The notes under the pieces were generated by a model. The model ran no database searches and had not been told where the DNA came from. It was given only the letters and a program-made list of their open reading frames with translations. The position numbers were made by a program, and so were the translations under genes. A stretch of 64,000 nucleotides of DNA, taken from Siphonodentalium dalli (lineage: Eukaryota > Mollusca > Scaphopoda > Gadilida > Siphonodentaliidae). The stretch covers positions 34,136,194 to 34,200,193 of the forward strand of contig CP136069.1 of the NCBI GenBank assembly GCA_032622095.1. The letters are read 5' to 3'. Shown here in pieces: positions 58,537-64,000 of this stretch. Position 1 is the stretch's first letter; each line of letters opens with the position of its first letter.

Positions 58537-58981
58537 CAAGTCTGCAAATAGCGTGTCTGTCATTTGCAGAATGAGGTCCCCAGAGGGTGAATTTAGTGAT
58601 GCTATCCCGCACAGCGGGCTAGCATCACCAAATACACCCTCTGGAGACCTCATTCTGCTTAGGCCTCATCTTCTGGGAAGTATCTATAGTATCAAATTAA
58701 CATTGTTTTTAGTTACATTTCCCTTCTAGGAAGTTTCTATATCCCCTAATTTGCAGAAGAGAAAATTCATAATTGAGGTGCCCAATGGGTGAACATCACC
58801 AACTTCAACTGCGGAACTTCAATCTGATCCTAGGTCTGCCATATCAGTTGACGGCCTAAGCAGAATGAGGTCCCCAGAGGGTGAATTTAGTGATGCTAGC
58901 CCGCTTTGCGAGATAGCGTCACTAAATTCACCCTCTGGGGACCTCATTATGCAAATGACAGACACGCTATTTGCAGGCTTG
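58537..58981. mobile_element. H-family element, full length
   Basis: Flanked by CATAGGAT and CATAAGAT. Modules, linker and both ends are intact. Confidence 0.9.
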
Positions 58982-59070
58982 CATAAGATATAATTTTACA
59001 GACACTGATATTCAATTCATTTGTAAGGAGCTGCAGATTATATCAAAAGTTCAGTCCAATTTGGCTATTC

Positions 59071-59333
59071 TTAACCCTTCTATGACGGGAGCTTCCTGAA
59101 AATTTGCGAAAATCTGTGCCAATGCATTCTCTTATATCTGCCAGACTCCCGTATGGAGCCTCACATATACAGGAGACCTAACAGTGACCTAACAATATTT
59201 AGCTTGACCTTGTAAGCCAGTGCATTTTCTTATATATGCGAGGCTCCCTATGGGAAACTCATATATAAGATAATCCACCGTCTCAGCATTCTTTAATGCT
59301 GCACCAGCGCAGCTCCTGTCATGAAAGGGTTAA
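59071..59333. mobile_element. T-family element
   Basis: TTAACCCTTCTATGACGGGA to CATGAAAGGGTTAA. Both hairpins are diverged. Confidence 0.85.
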
Positions 59334-59431
59334 AGGAACTACAAAATTCACCAAAAATATTTTTCATCTCAACTTTGTTAAAATAAGAGTTAATTACTGT
59401 TGCCGCTCTGCTCTCAGGGACTACAGTTAAT

Positions 59432-59571
59432 ATGGCTTGTTGCCATTCATCGGAAAGCTCTCACAGAGCTTTTCGATGAATGGCAACAAGCCATATTTCG
59501 GACTAAATCCTGAAAAGTTACCCATAATTCTGCTGTGGTTAAGGAATCGATTATTTAGGGCATTACTGTAT
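59432..59571. mobile_element. P-family MITE, partial
   Basis: The left arm is truncated (starts ATGGCTTGTTGCC); the right arm is complete to GCATTACTGTA. It abuts the next H element. Confidence 0.82.
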
Positions 59572-59572
59572 T

Positions 59573-60031
59573 CAAGTCTGATTTTAGTGTGCCTGCTATT
59601 TGCAGATGAGGTCCCCAAAGGGTGAATTTAGTGATGCTATCCCACATAGTGGGCTAGCATCACCAGATTCACCCTCTGGGAACATCATTGTGCTTTGGCC
59701 TGATCTTCTCTGGAAAGTTTCTCTATGATAAAATTCCTATAGAAACTTCTTCACATAGATTCTATTTCTTCTTTAGTTTAGTTTCTCTGTATCCAGAAAT
59801 TGGCGGACGACACATTGCATAATCGAGGTTCCCAATGGGTGCACATCACAATTTTCACCATTTGGGAACTTCAATCTGAGTCTATGTCTCCCATAGCAGA
59901 TGAGGCCATGCAGAATGAAGTCCCCAGAGGGTGAATTTGATGATGCTAGCCCACTGTATGGGATAGCATCACTAAATTCACCCTCTGGGGACCTCATTCT
60001 GCAAATGACAGGCACACTAAACTCAAACTTG
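59573..60031. mobile_element. H-family element (CAAGTCTGA subfamily)
   Basis: CAAGTCTGATTTTAGTGTGCC to CACACTAAACTCAAACTTG. It ends 80 bases before UNC80 exon 6. No clear target duplication. Confidence 0.83.
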
Positions 60032-60111
60032 GACTGATCACATTTCTGAATTTCTGCAATATGCAATGGAGTGTATCTAACATAATGAAGTTAACTCATT
60101 TTAATTTGCAG

Positions 60112-60290
60112 GTCACAAGGCATCAACGGAACATCTTCATGGTAAATCTGGTTACCATAACAATTTTGGACATAGTGCCAATGGTGTCGGTCACAGGGGT
60201 GTTGAGGGCGTACTTCTAGCTAATATGATGAACCCATTTGTGACAAAATGTTGCAACAGTCTGAAGGATATCCTCGGGCATGAAAATATT
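60112..60290 (+). CDS. UNC80: UNC80 exon 6 (last exon in the window)
   Basis: A 179-base exon, acceptor TTTAATTTGCAG, donor ATT|GTGAGT. The first two bases complete a Gly codon from exon 5. It encodes HNNFGHSANG, VEGVLLANMMNPFVTKC and SLKDILGHENI, comparable to human GFGNNF, VEGIIVGAMFKSLITRC and ELHSPENLGL. It brings the visible UNC80 coding sequence to 921 codons, under a third of the usual length of over 3000. The rest lies beyond the window, since 60291-64000 is intron filled with repeats. Confidence 0.9.
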
Positions 60291-60366
60291 GTGAGTGCTA
60301 AAATTATTTATTGAGGTTCAACCTAGAATGAGAATTGACAGGCTAAGGGATTGTAAATGTCTGTCT

Positions 60367-60452
60367 AGTCCCACTGTGCGGGATAGCATCACTAAATTCA
60401 CCATCTGGGGACCTCATTCTGCAAATGACAGGCACACTAAACAATAGGCTTG
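60367..60452. mobile_element. H-family right-end fragment
   Basis: TCCCACTGTGCGGGATAGC through CACTAAACAATAGGCTTG, starting 77 bases after exon 6. Confidence 0.78.
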
Positions 60453-60539
60453 ACATCAACGAAGCATTCCACCTTCTCATTAGCTATCTCTGTGCTTAAT
60501 AATAGAACTAACGTCAGTTGCCTGTGGCCATTATTACCC

Positions 60540-60766
60540 ATACAGATGTCCATAGGGAGCCTTGAATATATAAGAGAATATACTTTGGCCCAACAATATT
60601 AACTTTGACCTTCTCTTATATATGCAAGGCTCAGGCTCCCTATGGGAGACTCACATATATAAAAAACAATGCACTGGCACAGGATCTTTAATGCTGCACC
60701 AGCGCAGCTCCTGTCATGAAAGGATTACTGCTGCTCCAGCACAACTCCCATCATGAAAGGGTTAAC
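60540..60766. mobile_element. T-family remnant, right part
   Basis: Two degraded hairpins, then GCTGCACCAGCGCAGCTCC and a near-duplicate of the end (GCTCCAGCACAACTCCCATC), closing AAAGGGTTAA. Confidence 0.72.
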
Positions 60767-60769
60767 CCC

Positions 60770-61255
60770 TTTGACGGGCGAGTTAGGGTTGAAACGATTA
60801 ATCGACTAGCTGTAGTTGACGCTGAAATGTCAGAACGTCGACTCTGAATTTTGCCGTCGACTTGGTGGAACATTGTGTATTAGTTACATGTATAATGTTT
60901 TCAAGATCGATTCTGGCATAAACGGTGTTAACTGCGCGTAAGTTACGGTAAGTATAACGTTTGGTGGCACCCGGAATTGACAGTGTTACTAGTATAGACA
61001 CACACGATGACCCGACTATTAATTGAAAGAATAAAATTGACAACACAATGTCTCACTCGTCGTTTGATGTCAAAGACATCACTGCGACATGATGGCAATG
61101 ATTGATGCGGCTTCATCGTATGTCAGAGACCGCTTTGATCTAGACACTGTATATTTCAATTGATCTCGCACCGTCGGGTTATGATGCGACGCTGTGTGAA
61201 GGTCTCTTAAGGTGACGTCATTGGTGCTACCGTATATAATGATACTGACATTTTT
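60770..61255. other. UNC80 intron 6, no gene seen
   Basis: A phrase TAGGGTTGAAACGATTAATC at about 60786 resembles hAT-type ends (compare 6516). Otherwise unique. Confidence 0.4.
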
Positions 61256-64000
61256 AGCTCAACTTTACTTTGTAAAGTTTGAGCTATTGCCATGGCTTTG
61301 TCGTCCGTCGTGCGTGTGTGTGTGTGCGTGTGTGCGTGATGCGTCAACAATTTCCTTTAGCACGGGCTACAGGTCGTACCTTTAGTCTGATCATCATGAA
61401 ATTTGTCATGGCTGTTGAAATTGGAATGTAGATGGGAACGAGTCATTTTGGGGTCATTCGGACAAACAACATGGCCACCAGTGGCCATCTTGGATTTAAA
61501 AATTCAATCTATTAGCACGGGCTACAGGTCGTACCTTGTGGTCTGATCATCATGAAATTTGTCATGAATGTTAACATTGACATGTAGATGGGAACGAGTA
61601 ATTTTGGGGTCATTCGGACAAACAACATGGCCACCAGTGGCCATCTTGGATTTAAAAATTCAATCTATTTGCACGGGCTACAGGTCGTACCTTTGGTCTG
61701 ATCATCATGAAATTTGTCATGAATGTTAACATTGACATGTAGATGGGAACGAGTAATTTTGGGGTCATTCGGCAAAAAAACATGGCCGCCAGCAGCCATT
61801 TTGGATTTTACTCTTTGCATGACTAAATTCTTTGGCACGGCCTACAGGTCGTACCTTTGGTCGGATCATCATAAAATGTGTCATGAATGTTAACAATGAC
61901 ATGTAGATGGGAACGAGTCATTTTGGGGTCATTCGGCAAAAAAACATGGCCGCCAGCAGCCATTTTGGATTTTACTCTTTGTATGACTAAATCCTTTAGC
62001 ACGGGCTACAGGTCGTACCTTTAGTCTTATCATCATGAAATTTGTCATGGCTGTTGAAATTGGAATGTAGATGGGAACGAGTCGTTTTGGGGTCATTCGG
62101 ACAAACAACATGGCCGCCAGCGGCCATCTTGGATTTCAAAATTCAATCCATTAGCACGGGCTACAGGTCGTACCTTTGGTCTGATCATCATGAAATTTGT
62201 CATGAATGTTAACATTGACATGTAGATGGGAACGAGTAATTTTGGGGTCATTCGGCCCAAAAACATGGCCGCTGGCAGCCATCTTAGATTTACTCTTTGC
62301 ATGACTAAATTCTTTGGCACGGCCTACAGGTCGTACCTTTGGTCGGATCATCATAAAATGTGTCATGGATGTTAACAATCACATGTAGATGGGAACGAGT
62401 CATTTTGGGGTCATTTGGCAAAAAAACATGGCCGCCAGCAGCCATTTTGGATTTTACTCTTTGTATGACTAAATCCTTTAGCACGGGCTACAGGTCGTAC
62501 CTTTAGTCTTATCATCATGAAATTTGTCATGGCTGTTGAAATTGGAATGTAGATGGGAACGAGTAATTTTCGGGTCATTCGGACAAACAACATGGCTGCC
62601 AGCGGCCATCTTGGATTTCAAAATTCAATCCATTAGCACGGGCTACAGGTCGTACCTTTGGTCTGATCATCATGAAATTTGTCATGGATGTTAACATTGA
62701 CATGTAGATGGGAACGACTAATTTTGGGGTCATTCGGCCAAAAAACATGGCTGCCGGCATCCATCTTATATTTACTCTTTGCATGAACGAGTCATTTTGG
62801 GTTCATTCGGGAAAAAAATATGGCCGCCAGTGGCCATCTTGGATTTCAATATTTAATCCATTAGCACGGGCTACAGGTCGTACTGTTTGTCTGATCATCA
62901 TGAAATTTGTCATGGATATTAATATTGACATGTAGATGGGAACGAGTAATTTTTGGGATTATTCGGCCAAAAAACATGGCCACTGGCAGTCATCTTAGAT
63001 TTTACTCTTTGCATGACTAAAGTCTTTGTCACGGCCTACAGGTCATACATTTGGTCGGATCATCATAATTTTTTTCATGGATGTTAACAATGATTTGTAG
63101 ATGGGAACGAGTCATTTTGGGGTCATTCGACCAAAAACATGGCCGCCAGCAGCCATTTTGGATTTTACTCTTTGTATGACTAAATCCTTTAGCACGGGCT
63201 ACAGGTCGTACCTTTAGTCTGATCATCATGAAATTTGTCATGACTGTTGAAATTGGAATGTAGATGGGAACAAGTCATTTTGGGGTCATTCGGACAAACA
63301 ACATGGCCGCCAGCGGCCATGTTGGATTTCAAAATTCAATCCATTAGCACGGGCTACAGGTCGTACCTTTGGTCCGATCTTTATGAAATTTGTCATGAAT
63401 GTTGACATTGTCATGTAGATGGGAACGAGTTATTTTGGGGTCATTCGGCAAAAAACATGGCCACCAGCCGCCATTTTGGATTTCAAAATTCAATCCATTG
63501 GCGCGGGCTACAGGTCATACTGCTCGTCTGATCATCATGAAATTTGTCATGGATGTTAATATTGACATGTAGATGGGAACGAGTCATTTTGGGGTCATTC
63601 GGCCAAAAAAATGGCCACCAGAAGCCATCTTGGATTGCATGACTAAATCCTTTGGCGCGGCCTACATGTCGTAGCTTTGGTCAGATCTTCATGAAATTTG
63701 TTACGGATATTAACAATGACAAGTAGATGGGAATTATTCATTTTGGAGTCATTTAGCCAAAAAACATGGCTGCCAGCAGCCCTCTGGGATTTTACTCTTT
63801 GCATGACTAAATCCTTTGACACAGGCTACAGGTCGTATCATTTGTCAGATCATCATGAAATTTGTACTGGATGTTAATAATGACATGTAAATGGGAACGA
63901 GTCTTTTTGGGGTCATTTGGCAAAAAAACATGGCTGCCAGCGGCCATCTTAGATTTTACTCCTTGCATAACTAGGCCTTTCAACTTTCCACATTCCTAAT
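61256..64000 (+). mobile_element. Helentron/pearl-like tandem-core element, second copy, cut by the window end
   Basis: Same 5' hairpin and GTCCGTCGTGCGTGTGTG tract as 42450-44932, followed by about 16 core units. The window ends in AACTTTCCACATTCCTAAT, which in the first copy lies about 70 bases before the 3' end. Units alternate between two linker types, partly as regular trimers of about 485 bp. Confidence 0.82.

Overview
The window is eukaryotic: split genes with GT/AG introns, AT-rich intergenic DNA and a very dense load of non-autonomous mobile elements. The likeliest source is a lophotrochozoan, most probably a bivalve mollusc. The reasons are an animal UNC80 gene, tandem-core repeat elements with (CCGTC)n/(ACGG)n tracts of the pearl/CvE (Helentron-associated) kind known from bivalves, and a degraded retroelement ORF1-like protein of a type I associate with mollusc genomes. 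The species call is inference; no rRNA, tRNA, CRISPR or prokaryotic feature was seen.

Layout. 1-13 kb: a minus-strand zinc-finger gene. A 1230-codon exon (8408-12098) carries four degenerate C2H2/C2HC fingers. It splices in the same phase into two related downstream exons (4770-4990 and 1555-1763) that encode a short RFX-like motif. Broken ORF1-like retroelement pieces lie at 1-900. 13-28 kb: one candidate membrane-anchor exon (13508-13798) and otherwise mobile elements. 28.3-60.3 kb: the first six coding exons (921 codons) of the plus-strand UNC80 gene, the large scaffold of the NALCN sodium-leak channel complex. The exons were found by comparison with the remembered human protein, and every junction is phase-consistent. 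The gene runs on past the window. A broken non-LTR reverse transcriptase lies in intron 1, and a THAP-domain pseudogene lies on the minus strand in intron 3.

Mobile elements fall into a few families: (P) about 213-bp fold-back MITEs starting CAGTAATGC with TA target duplications (Tc1/mariner-like); (T) elements flanked by TTAA and starting CCCTTT (piggyBac-like), each carrying about 70-nt perfect hairpins; (H) CAAGCC-ended elements with 8-bp target duplications (hAT-like); (K) about 430-bp elements with AAAGGTACTCAATCCGAT ends; (Q) palindromic elements with ACTAAATCCAGCC ends; and several Helentron/pearl-like tandem-core elements. They nest in one another in both directions and several sit within tens of bases of splice sites.

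The most interesting points are the duplicated RFX-like exons, the T-family hairpins with co-varying loops, a 409-bp palindrome with a MITE exactly at its centre, a three-deep nest of elements at 47-48 kb, and a 2.5-kb tandem-core element inside a T element whose empty site can be read from a sister copy.
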